Shown: positions 27,283 through 37,613, counted from the first letter of the stretch. The stretch: DNA of 46,092 bases from Pseudomonadota bacterium (GCA_019351955.1 JABBOE010000011.1:1-46092); one strand, 5' to 3'. The notes: generated from the letters alone by a model not told the origin. Translations and numbers: made by a program.

Positions 27283-27317
27283 GCAGGCGGGTGAGGCGAG
27301 GGAAGGTGAGGTGTGCG
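27283..27317 (-). promoter_or_regulatory. rho: C-rich, G-poor tract just upstream of the rho start
   Basis: The 35 nt before the rho ATG, read on the minus strand, contain 21 C and only 4 G, and have no Shine-Dalgarno sequence. C-rich and G-poor RNA is what Rho binds (a rut site). An autoregulated rho leader is known in E. coli; here the role is inferred from composition. Confidence 0.45.
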
Positions 27318-27473
27318 ATATCCCAGGCGCTGGATTGGGAGTCCGGGATCGGAATCCGGCAATCTCGGCCTGGATCAGGCGCGTGACAGAACGCAAGAAG
27401 GGGTCGGATCTGTTGGGAATGCCGGCCTGACAGGCCGTACATCAGACGCCCATGAACACATGAGGTCGTCGAA

Positions 27474-27527
27474 GAGACCCGATTTGAGCCGGGATCTCAA
27501 CACATGGCAGAGATCTCTGCCATGTGT
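27474..27527. repeat. 28-nt perfect palindrome plus neighbouring hairpin in the trxA-rho gap
   Basis: Positions 27500-27527 form a perfect palindrome with 14-nt arms and no loop (ACACATGGCAGAGA and its reverse complement). Next to it, 27474-27498 is a second stem: GAGACCCG pairs with CGGGATCTC with one bulged A. No T-tract follows on the minus strand, so it is not a usual terminator. The pair may protect the trxA mRNA end, stop or slow polymerase, or bind a dimeric regulator. Confidence 0.75.
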
Positions 27528-27538
27528 GTAAAGGTGAA

Positions 27539-27865
27539 TTATATATTGGCGTCCAAGAAAGACGTCAGTTGCGACTTGGACAGTGCGCCCACCTTCGTGG
27601 CCGCGACCTCCCCGTTCTTGAATAGCATAAGCGTGGGGATGCCCCTAATGCCGTACTTCGCTGGAATGGAGCGATTCTCGTCGACGTTGACCTTCATGAC
27701 ATTCAGGCGACCCTGATATTCGCCTGCGATTTCATCAAGGATGGGCGCCACCATGCGGCAGGGGCCGCACCATTCGGCCCAGTAGTCGATCAGCACAGGT
27801 GTGGCAGATTTGAGGACGTCTTGGTCAAAGGACGCATCGGTGGTGTGTTTGATGAGATCGCTCAT
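27539..27865 (-). CDS. trxA: Thioredoxin
   Basis: Small redox protein that reduces disulfides in ribonucleotide reductase, peroxidases and other proteins. The 108-aa product has the active site WCGPC at residues 32-36 and the cis-proline in RGIPT at about 74-78. The length equals E. coli thioredoxin 1 (109). It lies upstream of rho, the conserved trxA-rho order. The upstream region contains TTGACG about 90 nt before the start, but no good -10 box at the right spacing. Confidence 0.97.
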   Translation of the reverse strand: MSDLIKHTTDASFDQDVLKSATPVLIDYWAEWCGPCRMVAPILDEIAGEYQGRLNVMKVNVDENRSIPAKYGIRGIPTLMLFKNGEVAATKVGALSKSQLTSFLDANI

Positions 27866-28174
27866 GTGAATTCCTGATCAGAAAGCGCCGACTCTGACGC
27901 CGGGGCGCAGCCAATGCAAATGGTCGATTGAAGGGGCAGAACCCGTCAACACCCTCTATTTAACCCCGAATTCGCATTTCTGGCAGAACGGCGTGCGCTG
28001 GATCGCAATAGGGTTGCGCGAGATCAGCACTTCTTCGGTCGACTGGATGGTAATGCCAGGCTAACTTAACGGGGCCAGCGACGCATCGCCGCCTTTCCAG
28101 TACACCGACAGTGACCCTGGGCAGAGGTGACCTGAATGCGCTGACGATGCGGTGCCATGCGAGCCAATCGGCTG

Positions 28175-28380
28175 TCATAACCTTCGCGATATTGCCACGT
28201 CCGGTCGCATCGCCCTGCCTGCCATTGACCTGGATATATTCCGCACCGGCAAGTCCTCGATACACCCCATCGCGTTGTTTTGCCTGATCGCGGTCGAGAT
28301 GTCGTGCGGGACGTCCCGGCGAGCATTGCCGATGCGGGATTGAATGCGCTGGACGCCGTTGAGGGGACGCGTAGAACGTG
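28175..28380 (-). pseudogene. tnpB (IS200/IS605 family) transposase remnant
   Basis: A minus-strand frame of about 65 codons keeps the TnpB core: VQRIQSRIGNARRDVPHDIST, then AIRQNNAMGCIEDLPVRNISRS. This matches the usual R(I/V)xNxRRDFLHKxST...IxxEDLxVxNMS block with the catalytic Glu and Asp. The frame stops at 28175; further down, in another frame, MTADWLAWHRIVSAF recalls the next conserved segment. The start and the zinc-ribbon are lost or too altered to see. It is an old scar of an insertion sequence in the region upstream of trxA; the rest of 27866-28486 has no assignable gene. Confidence 0.55.
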
Positions 28381-28486
28381 CCGCACGAGCAGGTGACACG
28401 TTGGTGACCACCAGTCGGCACGCACTGCTCCGCTGTTCGGGATCGACGGGGACCACACGCCGCACTCCAAGCGCACGGATGATATG

Positions 28487-29224
28487 TCAACGTGTCATTA
28501 CCGTCTGCTTGCCCAGCAACGCGCACATGTGTTCACGCAGGGCCAGCATCTGGCGCTTCAATTGTGAACGCATGAGCCACGGTCCCAGCAGCGGAGGGAT
28601 CCAGACCCTGGGCACGATAAGAGCGGCGTAGGTCACTGCGCTACCCCGGTCATGGCCGGACACTTCCGCATTGCCACGCGACTCTAGGTTGCCGCGGGTG
28701 GTCACCCAGCTCGCGGCGTGTCTTTGCAATGTAATGGTCAACAGGCTGCGCAGGTCCATGCGGAACGGTGCAATGCCTGCACGCCCCTCCTGCAGGACCT
28801 GAATCGTGTTGCCGCTCACGGCGAGCACCTCGCTGCGCAGCATGCCCGGCATGTAGCTTGCCATGGCGTCATAATCAGTCATGGCATGCCACGCCACACG
28901 CGGCGGCACAGGGACGAAAAATCGAGTTCGCAAGTCAAAGCCCTGGCCCTGTTTGGAGGGCTGAAGGCTGACATGCAATGGATAGCGTTGCAAGGCGGCC
29001 TTGCACGCGCTGGCGGCGATGCGGCTCGAGGCGCTCGCGTGTGAAGGCGCGAACTCCGGGCCTACACCGCAAGCTATGGATCCCTTTGCCACAGCCGCTT
29101 GCGTTGATCGCTCGGCGGTGGAGTACACCTGTGCCGCAAGGCCGTGGGGGGCGGCCAACGAGCCATACGCCAGCAAGCTACCGAGCGCTGCTGCGTGCGT
29201 CAACTGGTATCGGTTCCATTGCAT
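28487..29224 (-). CDS. Exported START-like (SRPBCC) protein
   Basis: A 245-aa protein with an N-terminal hydrophobic segment and an AxA-like site (GSLAAPHGLAA), so probably secreted to the periplasm. From about residue 95 it follows the SRPBCC/polyketide cyclase pattern: FFVPVPPRVAWHAMTDYDAMASYMPGM, then the SEVLAVSGNTIQVLQEGRAG beta strands and the C-terminal helix WLMRSQLKRQMLALREHM. The fold binds lipids or other hydrophobic compounds in a deep pocket; the ligand is not evident. Two cysteines lie before the domain (IACGVG and ASACKAAL). It lies 113 nt downstream of ffs on the same strand. Confidence 0.8.
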   Translation of the reverse strand: MQWNRYQLTHAAALGSLLAYGSLAAPHGLAAQVYSTAERSTQAAVAKGSIACGVGPEFAPSHASASSRIAASACKAALQRYPLHVSLQPSKQGQGFDLRTRFFVPVPPRVAWHAMTDYDAMASYMPGMLRSEVLAVSGNTIQVLQEGRAGIAPFRMDLRSLLTITLQRHAASWVTTRGNLESRGNAEVSGHDRGSAVTYAALIVPRVWIPPLLGPWLMRSQLKRQMLALREHMCALLGKQTVMTR

Positions 29225-29337
29225 GCCACATTTTGCACAGCCTAGCGACCATCGCGCGCAAAGGGGTCAATGGCAGACCCGCCTTCGCCGGCAAAGGCGT
29301 TGCTTCAGCTAGGAAGCCACGAGACAAAGGCGATGGT

Positions 29338-29433
29338 GACGAGCCGTACCCCCGGCACTTGCGGTAAGCGGCTGTGGCTGCTCCGTTCCCGGCCTGACCA
29401 GGTTCACCGCGCCACAATGCGGGGCGGCCCGTC
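29338..29433 (-). ncRNA. ffs: 4.5S RNA of the signal recognition particle
   Basis: About 96 nt on the minus strand with the core GGTGAACCTGGTCAGGCC and GGAACGGAGCAGCC, the Ffh-binding loops of bacterial SRP RNA. The ends pair over 9 bp (GACGGGCCG with CGGCTCGTC, one G-U pair), and CCCCGCA/TGCCGGGG-like strands continue the hairpin, which defines both ends. The RNA, with Ffh, targets ribosomes making membrane proteins. It is divergent from dnaX. A -10-like box lies 7 nt upstream of the 5' end. No clear T-tract terminator follows; a hairpin at 29280-29299 is a candidate 3' structure. Confidence 0.93.
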
Positions 29434-29440
29434 ACTAGAC

Positions 29441-29448
29441 ATTGTATA
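29441..29448 (-). promoter_or_regulatory. ffs: -10 box of the ffs promoter
   Basis: TATACAAT on the minus strand, ending 7 nt before the proposed first base of the 4.5S RNA, which agrees with the end set by RNA pairing. No good -35 box is seen at 16-18 bp. Confidence 0.55.
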
Positions 29449-29517
29449 GCCCGGCGATGGAACGCTCCTTTGCGCTGTGCTTCAGGGGGCCGGTTTTCGA
29501 CCCCTACAATCCATATC

Positions 29518-31314
29518 ATGTCCAGTACCGTCCTGGCGCGCAAATGGCGCCCCAAAACCTTCTCAACCCTGGTGGGCCAGGATCATGTGGTGCGTGCCCT
29601 CACGCACGCGCTTGAACAACGCCGCTTGCACCACGCATATCTGTTCACAGGTACGCGCGGTGTGGGCAAGACCACGCTTGCCCGCATTCTGGCCAAATCT
29701 CTGAATTGCACCGGGCCCGATGGCAATGGCGGGGTCACGGCCGAACCGTGTGGCGTATGCCAGGCATGTTCCGAAATCGACGCGGGTCGCTTTGTGGACT
29801 ACATCGAGCTCGATGCCGCCTCGAATCGCGGTGTAGACGATATGACTCGCTTGCTCGAACAGGCCGTCTACATGCCGACGGCCGGGCGTTTCAAGGTTTA
29901 CATGATCGATGAAGTGCACATGCTGTCCAACCATGCCTTCAACGCAATGTTGAAGACGTTGGAAGAGCCGCCTGACTCGGTGATATTTGTTCTTGCCACC
30001 ACGGATCCTCAGAAGGTCCCTGTGACGGTGCTCAGCCGCTGCCTGCAGTTCAGCCTCAAATCAATGACTCCAGCGGCCATCGCTGGGCACCTCGAGGGTG
30101 TGTTGCGCGCCGAGGGCACGGCCTATGAGTCTGCGGCGTTGCAGGCTCTGGGCCGTGCCGCACATGGATCGATGCGCGACGCACTGTCACTTACCGACCA
30201 AGCGATTGCCTACAGCGGTGGCCACATCACACTCGAAGCCGTGCGGCAGATGCTTGGCTCTGTGGATTCTGGCTACTTGTTTGGCTTGGCAGGAGCCTTG
30301 GCCACGGGTGATGGCGTCGCTTTGCTGCGCCTAGCTGACGATATGGATGCACGTGGTCTCTCGTTGTCCACCGCCCTGGAGGACCTAGCAGCGCTGCTGC
30401 AACGCATCGCCGTGGTGCAAGTTGTGCCACAGGCGCTCGATGCTGCTGACCCGGATGCCAACGACATCCAAGCGCTCGCGGATGCCCTAAGTCCGGAAAC
30501 CGTGCAGCTTGCTTACAGCATGGTTTTGCATGGTCGCGGTGAGCTGGCCTTGGCGCCTGACGAATTGGCGGGGTTCACAATGGTGCTTTTGCGTCTGCTG
30601 GCGTTTGCGCCCGTGGCCACATCGCCGGCCCTTGAAAGTCGCATTGGTGCATCGGCGCGGGCGGCTGTTGCGCTCCACAGCGAGGGCACGCCGCCTGCCA
30701 CAGCTGGGCAGTCTTCACTTGATCGGGTTGGGGCTGCGCTGGCAGGCAGTACCGTGGAGGGATCATCGACTCCACCAGAGTCAGGAGCGCCGCCCGTTCC
30801 ACAACAGGACGTTGCGAGTACCGCTCAGGCGCCAAGGGATACGCCCAATCCTGACTCGGCAGCGCAGTCCGCGCCAGGCGTTGGTGTCGCAACCCTGCCT
30901 GAACTGGCACCCGTCACGGCTGCCTTCCCAGGGCCTGACGCCGATTGGCCCACGCTGGCGGCCCGCCTTGAACTCGTTGCCCTGGCTCGGAGTATGGCGC
31001 TGCAAAGCGAGTGGGTCAGGGCCGAGGGCGACGTCTGGACCGTACGCGTTCCCAGTGAGCAGTACGCGCGCGCCGGTTCGCTGGATAAATTACAGGCTGC
31101 ATTAGCCGATGCATTGGGTCGCCCGATTACCCTGCAAATCGAGGTGGGTCCGGTGTGTGACAGTGCCCACCTTCGCGCTGCGGCTGCCCGTAGCCAGCGT
31201 CAGCGGCAGGCTGAGGCAACAATCGCGGACGATCCGCTTGTGCGCCAACTGGTCGAAGACTTGGGCGCGCAGATCGTGCCTGGCTCCGTGCGCCCGTTGA
31301 GCCCTGGCAGCTGA
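29518..31314 (+). CDS. dnaX: DNA polymerase III subunit tau (and gamma)
   Basis: Clamp-loader ATPase that also ties the polymerase cores to the helicase. The 598-aa product from the ATG at 29518 has Walker [10 protein letters not shown] (45-53), a zinc-binding set C64, C78, C81, C84, the DEVH box at 131-134 and the sensor motif SRC. Domain III follows to about residue 360, then a Ser/Pro/Ala-rich linker and the C-terminal domain that contacts the alpha subunit (about 485-565). No A-AAA-AAG slippery heptamer was seen, so a short gamma form by frameshift is not evident. ebfC and recR follow, the usual order. Confidence 0.96.
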   Translation: MSSTVLARKWRPKTFSTLVGQDHVVRALTHALEQRRLHHAYLFTGTRGVGKTTLARILAKSLNCTGPDGNGGVTAEPCGVCQACSEIDAGRFVDYIELDAASNRGVDDMTRLLEQAVYMPTAGRFKVYMIDEVHMLSNHAFNAMLKTLEEPPDSVIFVLATTDPQKVPVTVLSRCLQFSLKSMTPAAIAGHLEGVLRAEGTAYESAALQALGRAAHGSMRDALSLTDQAIAYSGGHITLEAVRQMLGSVDSGYLFGLAGALATGDGVALLRLADDMDARGLSLSTALEDLAALLQRIAVVQVVPQALDAADPDANDIQALADALSPETVQLAYSMVLHGRGELALAPDELAGFTMVLLRLLAFAPVATSPALESRIGASARAAVALHSEGTPPATAGQSSLDRVGAALAGSTVEGSSTPPESGAPPVPQQDVASTAQAPRDTPNPDSAAQSAPGVGVATLPELAPVTAAFPGPDADWPTLAARLELVALARSMALQSEWVRAEGDVWTVRVPSEQYARAGSLDKLQAALADALGRPITLQIEVGPVCDSAHLRAAAARSQRQRQAEATIADDPLVRQLVEDLGAQIVPGSVRPLSPGS

Positions 31315-31360
31315 GCTGGCGCAAGGATCTCGTTTTTTCATACTTCAAGAGGACACTCCC

Positions 31361-31690
31361 ATGTTCAATAAAGGACAACTCTCAGGCCTGATGAAGCAAG
31401 CGCAACAGATGCAGGACAACATGAAGCGCGTGCAAGAAGAGCTTGGTCACATCGAGGTCGAGGGCCAATCGGGCGCTGGTCTGGTGAAGGTTTTAATGAC
31501 CTGCAAGTACAACGTGCGCCGGGTGAGCATCGACCCCAGTCTGGTGGCTGAAGACCGGGACATGCTCGAAGATTTGGTCGCCGCTGCTTTCAATGACGCC
31601 GTGCGCAAAGCAGAGGCGACCACGCAGGAAAAGATGGCAGCGGTAACCGCGGGCATGCCATTGCCGCCTGGCATGAAATTGCCGTTTTGA
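31361..31690 (+). CDS. ebfC: Nucleoid-associated protein EbfC (YbaB)
   Basis: Small DNA-binding dimer (about 12 kDa) with a tweezer shape, found with dnaX and recR in most bacteria. The 109-aa product has the family start ([17 protein letters not shown]), the central [12 protein letters not shown] segment and the tail [17 protein letters not shown] lies upstream of the ATG at 31361. It ends 10 nt before recR. The exact role is open; it may assist recombination repair or act as a regulator. Confidence 0.95.
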   Translation: MFNKGQLSGLMKQAQQMQDNMKRVQEELGHIEVEGQSGAGLVKVLMTCKYNVRRVSIDPSLVAEDRDMLEDLVAAAFNDAVRKAEATTQEKMAAVTAGMPLPPGMKLPF

Positions 31691-31700
31691 ATGTGCCTGC

Positions 31701-32315
31701 ATGAGCAACTCTGGCCAACTTACGCGCGTTGCAGCGCTTGACGCGCTTATCGACGCATTGCGGGCCTTACCTGGGGTGGGGCCGAAATCGGCTGCTCGCA
31801 TGGCCTTTCATCTCTTGCAGCATGACCGCACTGGCGCGGCGCGCTTGGCCGAGTCCCTGGATCAGGCGCTGGCGGCGATCCGTCGCTGCAGCCTGTGTAA
31901 CACCTACACGGAGCAAGAGATTTGTGCGACTTGCTCCGACCCGCGGCGCGACCGGAGGCTACTTTGCGTTGTGGAAAGTCCGGCGGACCAGGCTGCAGTT
32001 GAGCAGACGCTCACTTACGCCGGGCTGTATTTCGTGTTGATGGGCCATCTCAGTCCCCTTGATGGAATGGGTCCCAACGATATCGGGTTGGATCTCCTGA
32101 TGCAGCGCGTGCAAGGTGGCGACGTGGAGGAAATTATCTTGGCCACCAACTTCACCAATGAGGGCGAGGCCACCGCACATGTCATTGCCGAAACTGTGCG
32201 TTCGCTGGATTTGCGCATCTCCCGACTCGCGCGGGGCGTGCCGGCCGGGGCAGAGCTTGAATACGTTGATCTGGGAACCATCGCTCGCGCTTTGATGGAT
32301 CGGCGTGGTGCATGA
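31701..32315 (+). CDS. recR: Recombination protein RecR
   Basis: Acts with RecF and RecO to load RecA on gapped DNA. The 204-aa product (E. coli 201) has the helix-hairpin-helix near the N-terminus ([17 protein letters not shown]), the zinc finger C63, C66, C75, C78, and the Toprim domain ([16 protein letters not shown], then [13 protein letters not shown]). The C-terminal [13 protein letters not shown], with the Walker B-like segment, is intact. It is the last gene of the dnaX-ebfC-recR unit. Confidence 0.97.
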   Translation: MSNSGQLTRVAALDALIDALRALPGVGPKSAARMAFHLLQHDRTGAARLAESLDQALAAIRRCSLCNTYTEQEICATCSDPRRDRRLLCVVESPADQAAVEQTLTYAGLYFVLMGHLSPLDGMGPNDIGLDLLMQRVQGGDVEEIILATNFTNEGEATAHVIAETVRSLDLRISRLARGVPAGAELEYVDLGTIARALMDRRGA

Positions 32316-32398
32316 ACTTGACGCACAAAAGTATGGATGACGTGAGGCATTAGCATTCCGGTCTCAATGTCAGGGACGCACCATCTTTAAACGAACTC

Positions 32399-33487
32399 AT
32401 GCCAATCACACGCCGCCAGAGTCTGCGATGCGCCGCCGGTCTTCTGTTGCTGGGGACGACGCCCTTTGCGCGATCCGCGCGCGCCAATCCACGTGGTGGA
32501 GTCCTGAGCCTGTTTGCAGGCCAGATAGGCCTGCATGGCCACATCGATGGGCGCGGCGGTAGCGCAACGTTCTTCGACCCGCGCGGCCTGGCGTTGGATC
32601 CGCGAAATGGTGACATCATCGTGGCGGATGCGGCCAACGCCCTCATCCGCCGTGTCACCGCTTCCGGTGATGTCACGACCCTCGCTGGCGGTGCCGAGCA
32701 GCGCGTCAGCAAAGATGGACAAGCCTCCCAAGCACGTTTCGTTGGGCCGGATGCCGTGGCCGTGGCCCCCGACGGTACCATCGTAATTGCGGATTCTTAT
32801 GCCAACACAATCCGTCTGCTCAGGGGCGGCACCGTATCCACATTGGCCGGGCAGGCAGGACAGCCGGGGTATGCCGACGGGCACGGCACGGTGGCGCAGT
32901 TTAATCATCCGGTGGGAATCGCCCTAGACCCACAGACAGGGGACGTGCTTGTAGCGGACGCCTATAACAGCACCCTTCGCCGTGTCACGGCTGAGGGAAA
33001 GGTGAGCACGATGGCTGGCCAGCCAGGCTTGAACGGCCACCGCGATGGCTCAATGCAAAGGGCGCTGTTCAATACGCCTGTGGGCATCGCGGTGGCGCCT
33101 GATGGCACGATCTATGTGAGCGAGTTTTTCAACCAGGATGTCCGAAAAATCACCACGCAAGGTCAGGTTTCGACATTGGCCGGCAACCCCGTGCAGCGTG
33201 GCGATGCCGATGGGCAGGGCGCAGCGGCGCTGTTTCGCAAGCCCCAGCAACTGTGCGTCGATGCAACTGGGAACGTTATTCTGGCTGATGGCGGCAACCA
33301 CAAGGTGCGGCGCATCACGCCGGATGGAAGCGTGACCACCTTGGCTGGCAGGGGCCAACTCGACAAGGTGGAACTTGGCCCCTTGCCAGGGGCACTCATC
33401 ACGCCCTATGGTGTGGCGCCGGGGCCGCAAGGAAGTATTCTTGTGAGCAGTGGCGATGCGATTCTTCGCATTGTTCAGAATGCCTAG
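32399..33487 (+). CDS. Tat-exported NHL-repeat beta-propeller protein
   Basis: A 362-aa protein with a twin-arginine leader (TRRQSL at 4-9, then CAAGLLLLG) and a likely cleavage site near SARA. The mature part has six NHL-type repeats, each with a VxTLAG turn: LSLFAG, VTTLAG, VSTLAG, VSTMAG, VSTLAG, VTTLAG. The sequence between them reads (D)GxxAxFxxPxGIAxxxxGxIxVADxxNxxIRRV, so it is a six-bladed propeller. NHL propellers bind proteins, RNA or sugars; the ligand cannot be read here. Its single-gene position between recR and the convergent queF gives no clue. The Tat signal suggests it folds in the cytoplasm before export. Confidence 0.85.
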   Translation: MPITRRQSLRCAAGLLLLGTTPFARSARANPRGGVLSLFAGQIGLHGHIDGRGGSATFFDPRGLALDPRNGDIIVADAANALIRRVTASGDVTTLAGGAEQRVSKDGQASQARFVGPDAVAVAPDGTIVIADSYANTIRLLRGGTVSTLAGQAGQPGYADGHGTVAQFNHPVGIALDPQTGDVLVADAYNSTLRRVTAEGKVSTMAGQPGLNGHRDGSMQRALFNTPVGIAVAPDGTIYVSEFFNQDVRKITTQGQVSTLAGNPVQRGDADGQGAAALFRKPQQLCVDATGNVILADGGNHKVRRITPDGSVTTLAGRGQLDKVELGPLPGALITPYGVAPGPQGSILVSSGDAILRIVQNA

Positions 33488-33521
33488 TCCCCGTGCCAGC
33501 TGATCCGGGTTTGGTGTTGCG

Positions 33522-33947
33522 TTAGCTTCCCGCTACCGCGGGTTGCCCCAACTCAAAGTGGGCCAAGTCTACGCGCGGCCGGGGTTTCCAACCGCGCTTG
33601 TGGTGTTCCACAACCACATTTGTGTAGATGCCCCCGCGCACATACCACTGGGCCGTAACACGCAGGAAACGCGGTGCGATCGCCGCCACGACATCGTCGA
33701 GAATCGTGTTGGTCACCTTCTCGTGAAAGGCGCCCTCGTTGCGGTAACTCCACATATACAGTTTGAGGCTCTTGAGTTCCACGCACTTTTTGTCAGGGAT
33801 GATGTCCAGCACGATGCGTGCGAAATCCGGCTGGCCTGTCAGAGGGCACAGGCAGGTGAATTCAGGTACCTGCATATGGATATGAAAATCGCGCTCAGGG
33901 GCAGGGTTGGGGAAGGTCTGCAGGTGTTTACTGGGCTTGGTGCTCAT
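33522..33947 (-). CDS. queF: NADPH-dependent preQ0 reductase QueF (type I)
   Basis: Reduces 7-cyano-7-deazaguanine (preQ0) to preQ1 in queuosine synthesis. From the ATG at 33947 the protein has 141 aa, the short single-domain type I form. The [13 protein letters not shown] segment holds the nucleophile C34 (the Cys before Pro) and D41; [20 protein letters not shown] is the NADPH-binding signature. The frame is open 45 codons further upstream but without family resemblance. Convergent with the NHL gene, divergent from smc. With queG, at the other end of the window, it supports a full queuosine pathway. Confidence 0.95.
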   Translation of the reverse strand: MSTKPSKHLQTFPNPAPERDFHIHMQVPEFTCLCPLTGQPDFARIVLDIIPDKKCVELKSLKLYMWSYRNEGAFHEKVTNTILDDVVAAIAPRFLRVTAQWYVRGGIYTNVVVEHHKRGWKPRPRVDLAHFELGQPAVAGS

Positions 33948-34094
33948 GGTGGAGGCGGGTACGCCGCTGAAAATTTGCATTATCGGGCGCTGTCGCATCG
34001 ACCGAGATGGCTGGGGCGCCATTGGGTCGATGCTATCATCCAATGCAAGTCTGATAAATGACCATTTTTCTTTGTAAATCAAATAGTTAACGCA

Positions 34095-37000
34095 GTGCGT
34101 CTTTCCTGGATCAAGCTAGCCGGATTCAAGTCCTTCGCCGACCCCATAGCCTTCCAGTTGCCGGGTCAGCGGGTGGGTGTGGTCGGCCCAAACGGTTGCG
34201 GCAAGTCGAACATCATCGACGCTGTGCGCTGGGTGCTCGGGGAATCCAAGGCCTCGGAACTGCGCGGTGAATCGATGATGGATGTCATTTTCAATGGCTC
34301 TACCACGCGCAAGCCAGCAGGGCGCTGCAGCGTTGAGTTGGTCTTCGATAACAGTGACCATCGCATCACCGGGAGCTTCGGTCAATACACGGAAATCGCC
34401 GTCAAGCGGGTGCTTACGCGCGACGGCACGTCTAGCTATTTCATCAATAACCAACTTGTGCGCCGGCGTGACGTCCAAGATATTTTTCTTGGCACTGGAT
34501 TAGGGGCTCGGTCCTACGCCATCATTGGGCAGGGCACTATCACGCGCATCATCGAATCGCGCCCCGAAGAATTGCGGGTGATGTTGGAAGAAGCAGCAGG
34601 TGTATCCAAATACAAGGAACGCCGGCGCGAAACCGAAAATCGGCTCCTCGGCACGCGTGAAAACCTGCTTCGAGTCCATGACATCCTGCGTGAACTGGAA
34701 AGCCAGCTCGACAAGCTGGAACAGCAAGCTGCCGTCGCGCAGAACTTCCGCAGGCTTCAGGAACAACTGGAAACGAGCCAGCACGGGCTGTGGTTGCTGC
34801 GTTGGAGGGAAGCGCAGGATCGGCAGGAGCGCATCGCGCAGGATTCGACCCTGGCGGTGAATGCCCTCGAGGCAAAGACGGCGCAATTGCGCGCTGTCGA
34901 AGCTGAGCTTGAAGCGCTGCGCCAAGCACAATATGCAGCGAGCGACGCGCTGGGCACCGCGCAGGCCAATCTTTATGCTGCCCAAGCCGAAGTGGCGCGC
35001 CTTGAAGCCGAAATCCGCTACGTGGTTGACGCGCGCGACCGAGCTCAGCGGGGCCAACTCGAGTTGCAGTCCCAACAAGCGCAATGGCAAGCACGTCAGC
35101 AGGACGCGCTGCAGGAATCGGAGATGGCAACGGCGGAGTTGGCCGACGCGGAGCTTGCGCAGGCCGAGGCCGAGGGGCGCGTGAGCGAGCAGATGGACCA
35201 AATTCCTGCGCTCGAGGCTCGTCTGGCCGACGCCCAATTCAAGGCAACCGAGCAGCGCTTGCAGGCCGCCGCCGCACAACAGCGTTTGCAAGCGGAGGCG
35301 GAGCGCCAGCGCGCCCTTGGCCAACAGCTCCAGCAGATCGAGCAACGGATGCAGCGGCTGCAGGCGGAACGTCACAGCTTGCACAAACCCGACAGCCTGC
35401 GCCTTGACGACCTCGGCCGGCAGCAAAGCAGGTTGGCCGCCGAGCGTGATGAAGCGCTGGCGCGTCAACAAGAACTGCATGATCAACTGCCCGTTCTGCA
35501 GCAAATTCGCCAGGAGCGGCAAGCAGCCGCTCAGGAAACCGCTTCCGCGCTCGCATCGACCATCGCGCGTGTGCACGCTCTCAAGGCCTTGCAGGACAAG
35601 GTGATGACGCAGGGGCGCATTCAACCGTGGCTGGCGCGCCATGGACTCGAGAGCATGGCGCGGTTGTGGACGCGCATCCATATCGAGCCTGGATGGGAAA
35701 CCGCCCTTGAAGCCGCGCTGCGCGAGCGATTAGCCGCGCTTGAGGTGCATTCCCTGGATGCCATGGCTGGATTCGCCGCCGACCCGCCGCCGGCTAAACT
35801 CACTTTTTTTGCAGCACCGCAGGGGGCCGGCCCCATGTCGAACGCCAGTGGCCTGCAGCCACTGGCGAGCCTGCTGAACCACGTGGACCCAGGGTTGCGT
35901 GCCGTGTTCGACGAATGGCTGGCCTTGGTCTTTACTGCCGAATCGGTCGAACAGGCGATACGGTACCGCACGGGGCTGCCGGCCGGGGCAATGCTGGTCA
36001 CCCGCGAGGGGCATGCTGTGAGTCGCCACAGCGTGAGTCTTTATGCGGCGGACAGCGAGCAGGCTGGCATGTTGGCTAGAGCACAGGAAATCGACAACTT
36101 GGAGCACCAGGTCAAGGCGCAGCAGATCCTCGCTGACGACACGCGCAGCACTGCATTTCAGGCGGAATCGGCCTGGAGCCAGGCCCAGGAGCAGACGGCT
36201 ACGGAGAGTCGTCGCATGCAGACCCTGACCCATCAGTTCCACGCGGTTCAGGTGGAGTGGCTCAAATTGCAACAACAGCAGCAGGAATCGGTGAGCCGCG
36301 CTGAACGGTTGGACGCTGACCTTGGCGAGTTGGACGCGCAAGCCGAGGAGCTCGCGGCCAGTCAGGCCGAGAGCGAAGCTCGTTTTGAACAGCTCGACGC
36401 CGATCTCGCGCAGTGCCAGCAGGCCCAAGCGGACGTGGACGGTGATGTGCTACGTGAGCAAGCTGGGTTGGCCGCGGCGCGCTCCAGCCTGAGAGCGCTG
36501 GAGCAGACCCAGGCTGAGGCCCTGTATGCGATACGCAGCCTGGAGCAGCGTCGAAGTGACTCTGCCAGAATGGCGGAGACCGCGAAGCAACAGCTCGCTG
36601 AACTGGCCGCGCGATTGCAAGCGGTCGACGAGGAGTTGACACGCCTAAGCGATGCCACGGCCCGTGCAGGCCTTCAGGATGCGCTTACGGCTCAGCAGCG
36701 TAGTCAAGAGCATTTGGCCAGTCGACGTGCTGAACACGACGAATTGGGCGCGCGTTTGCGCGCGCTGGAAGAGTCACGGGTGCATTTGGAGCGCGAAGCT
36801 GAGCCGCTGCGCGGCGCCATCACGGCTCGACAACTGGAGGAGCAGGAGGCCAGGTTGCAGGCAGAGCAGTACCGCCAGATGCTGGCTGATGCGCAGGTTG
36901 AAGTGGAGCAGCTTGCGGCGCGCTTGCCGTCGGACTGCAAGCCTGAGGAGCTTGGGCGCGAAACGCAACGCCTGCATCGCGAGATCGCTGCGCTCGGCGC

Positions 37001-37613
37001 GGTCAACCTTGCCGCGCTCGACGAGCTCGGCCACGCGCGCGAGCGCAAGGAGTTTCTCGATGCGCAGCTTGCTGACTTAGAGCAAGCCGCGAGGACGCTC
37101 GAAGACGCCATCCACAAGATTGACGCCGAAACACGCGAGCAACTCCGCCAGACTTTCGACCAGGTCAATACACACTTCGGCCGCGTGTTTCCGGAGCTTT
37201 TCGGGGGCGGTGCGGCGCGCCTCATCATGACCGGTGATGAGATTCTGGATGCCGGCGTACAGGTCATGGCGCAGCCACCTGGCAAGCGCAACAGCACCAT
37301 CCATTTGCTGTCCGGTGGTGAGAAGGCGCTGGTTGCAATTGCGCTAGTCTTCGGTATCTTTCACCTTAACCCGGCGCCATTTTGCATTCTCGATGAGGTG
37401 GACGCTCCGCTGGATGACGCTAACACCGAACGCTTTGCCAAGCTTGTAGAAGCCATGTCGGGAGCGACGCAGTTCCTGTTCATCTCACACAATAAGATTG
37501 CAATGGAAATGGCAGAACAGCTCGTGGGTGTCACGATGCAGGAGCAAGGTGTTTCCCGCTTGGTTGCAGTGGACATGGATACGGCGACGCAATTGGCCGA
37601 AGCTGCAGCCTAA
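34095..37613 (+). CDS. smc: Chromosome segregation protein SMC
   Basis: Large ATPase of the condensin complex with ScpA and ScpB that organises and separates the chromosome. The 1172-aa protein has the head Walker A (GPNGCGKSN at about 32-40), long coiled coils (about 165-490 and 670-1010) rich in Gln, Ala and Glu, the hinge between them (about 500-660), the signature [13 protein letters not shown] near 1072 and Walker [11 protein letters not shown] near 1100. The start is GTG at 34095. It starts the smc-zipA-ligA order typical of Burkholderiales and Neisseriales. Length is normal. Confidence 0.95.
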   Translation: MRLSWIKLAGFKSFADPIAFQLPGQRVGVVGPNGCGKSNIIDAVRWVLGESKASELRGESMMDVIFNGSTTRKPAGRCSVELVFDNSDHRITGSFGQYTEIAVKRVLTRDGTSSYFINNQLVRRRDVQDIFLGTGLGARSYAIIGQGTITRIIESRPEELRVMLEEAAGVSKYKERRRETENRLLGTRENLLRVHDILRELESQLDKLEQQAAVAQNFRRLQEQLETSQHGLWLLRWREAQDRQERIAQDSTLAVNALEAKTAQLRAVEAELEALRQAQYAASDALGTAQANLYAAQAEVARLEAEIRYVVDARDRAQRGQLELQSQQAQWQARQQDALQESEMATAELADAELAQAEAEGRVSEQMDQIPALEARLADAQFKATEQRLQAAAAQQRLQAEAERQRALGQQLQQIEQRMQRLQAERHSLHKPDSLRLDDLGRQQSRLAAERDEALARQQELHDQLPVLQQIRQERQAAAQETASALASTIARVHALKALQDKVMTQGRIQPWLARHGLESMARLWTRIHIEPGWETALEAALRERLAALEVHSLDAMAGFAADPPPAKLTFFAAPQGAGPMSNASGLQPLASLLNHVDPGLRAVFDEWLALVFTAESVEQAIRYRTGLPAGAMLVTREGHAVSRHSVSLYAADSEQAGMLARAQEIDNLEHQVKAQQILADDTRSTAFQAESAWSQAQEQTATESRRMQTLTHQFHAVQVEWLKLQQQQQESVSRAERLDADLGELDAQAEELAASQAESEARFEQLDADLAQCQQAQADVDGDVLREQAGLAAARSSLRALEQTQAEALYAIRSLEQRRSDSARMAETAKQQLAELAARLQAVDEELTRLSDATARAGLQDALTAQQRSQEHLASRRAEHDELGARLRALEESRVHLEREAEPLRGAITARQLEEQEARLQAEQYRQMLADAQVEVEQLAARLPSDCKPEELGRETQRLHREIAALGAVNLAALDELGHARERKEFLDAQLADLEQAARTLEDAIHKIDAETREQLRQTFDQVNTHFGRVFPELFGGGAARLIMTGDEILDAGVQVMAQPPGKRNSTIHLLSGGEKALVAIALVFGIFHLNPAPFCILDEVDAPLDDANTERFAKLVEAMSGATQFLFISHNKIAMEMAEQLVGVTMQEQGVSRLVAVDMDTATQLAEAAA

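Noticed and set aside
27960-28526. A 188-codon minus-strand frame as a gene
   Set aside because: Its sequence has no protein-like pattern apart from a short TnpB-like piece, and it overlaps the better TnpB remnant in another frame.
29518-31314. Programmed frameshift in dnaX producing gamma
   Set aside because: No A-AAA-AAG or similar slippery heptamer with a stem-loop was seen at the expected place.
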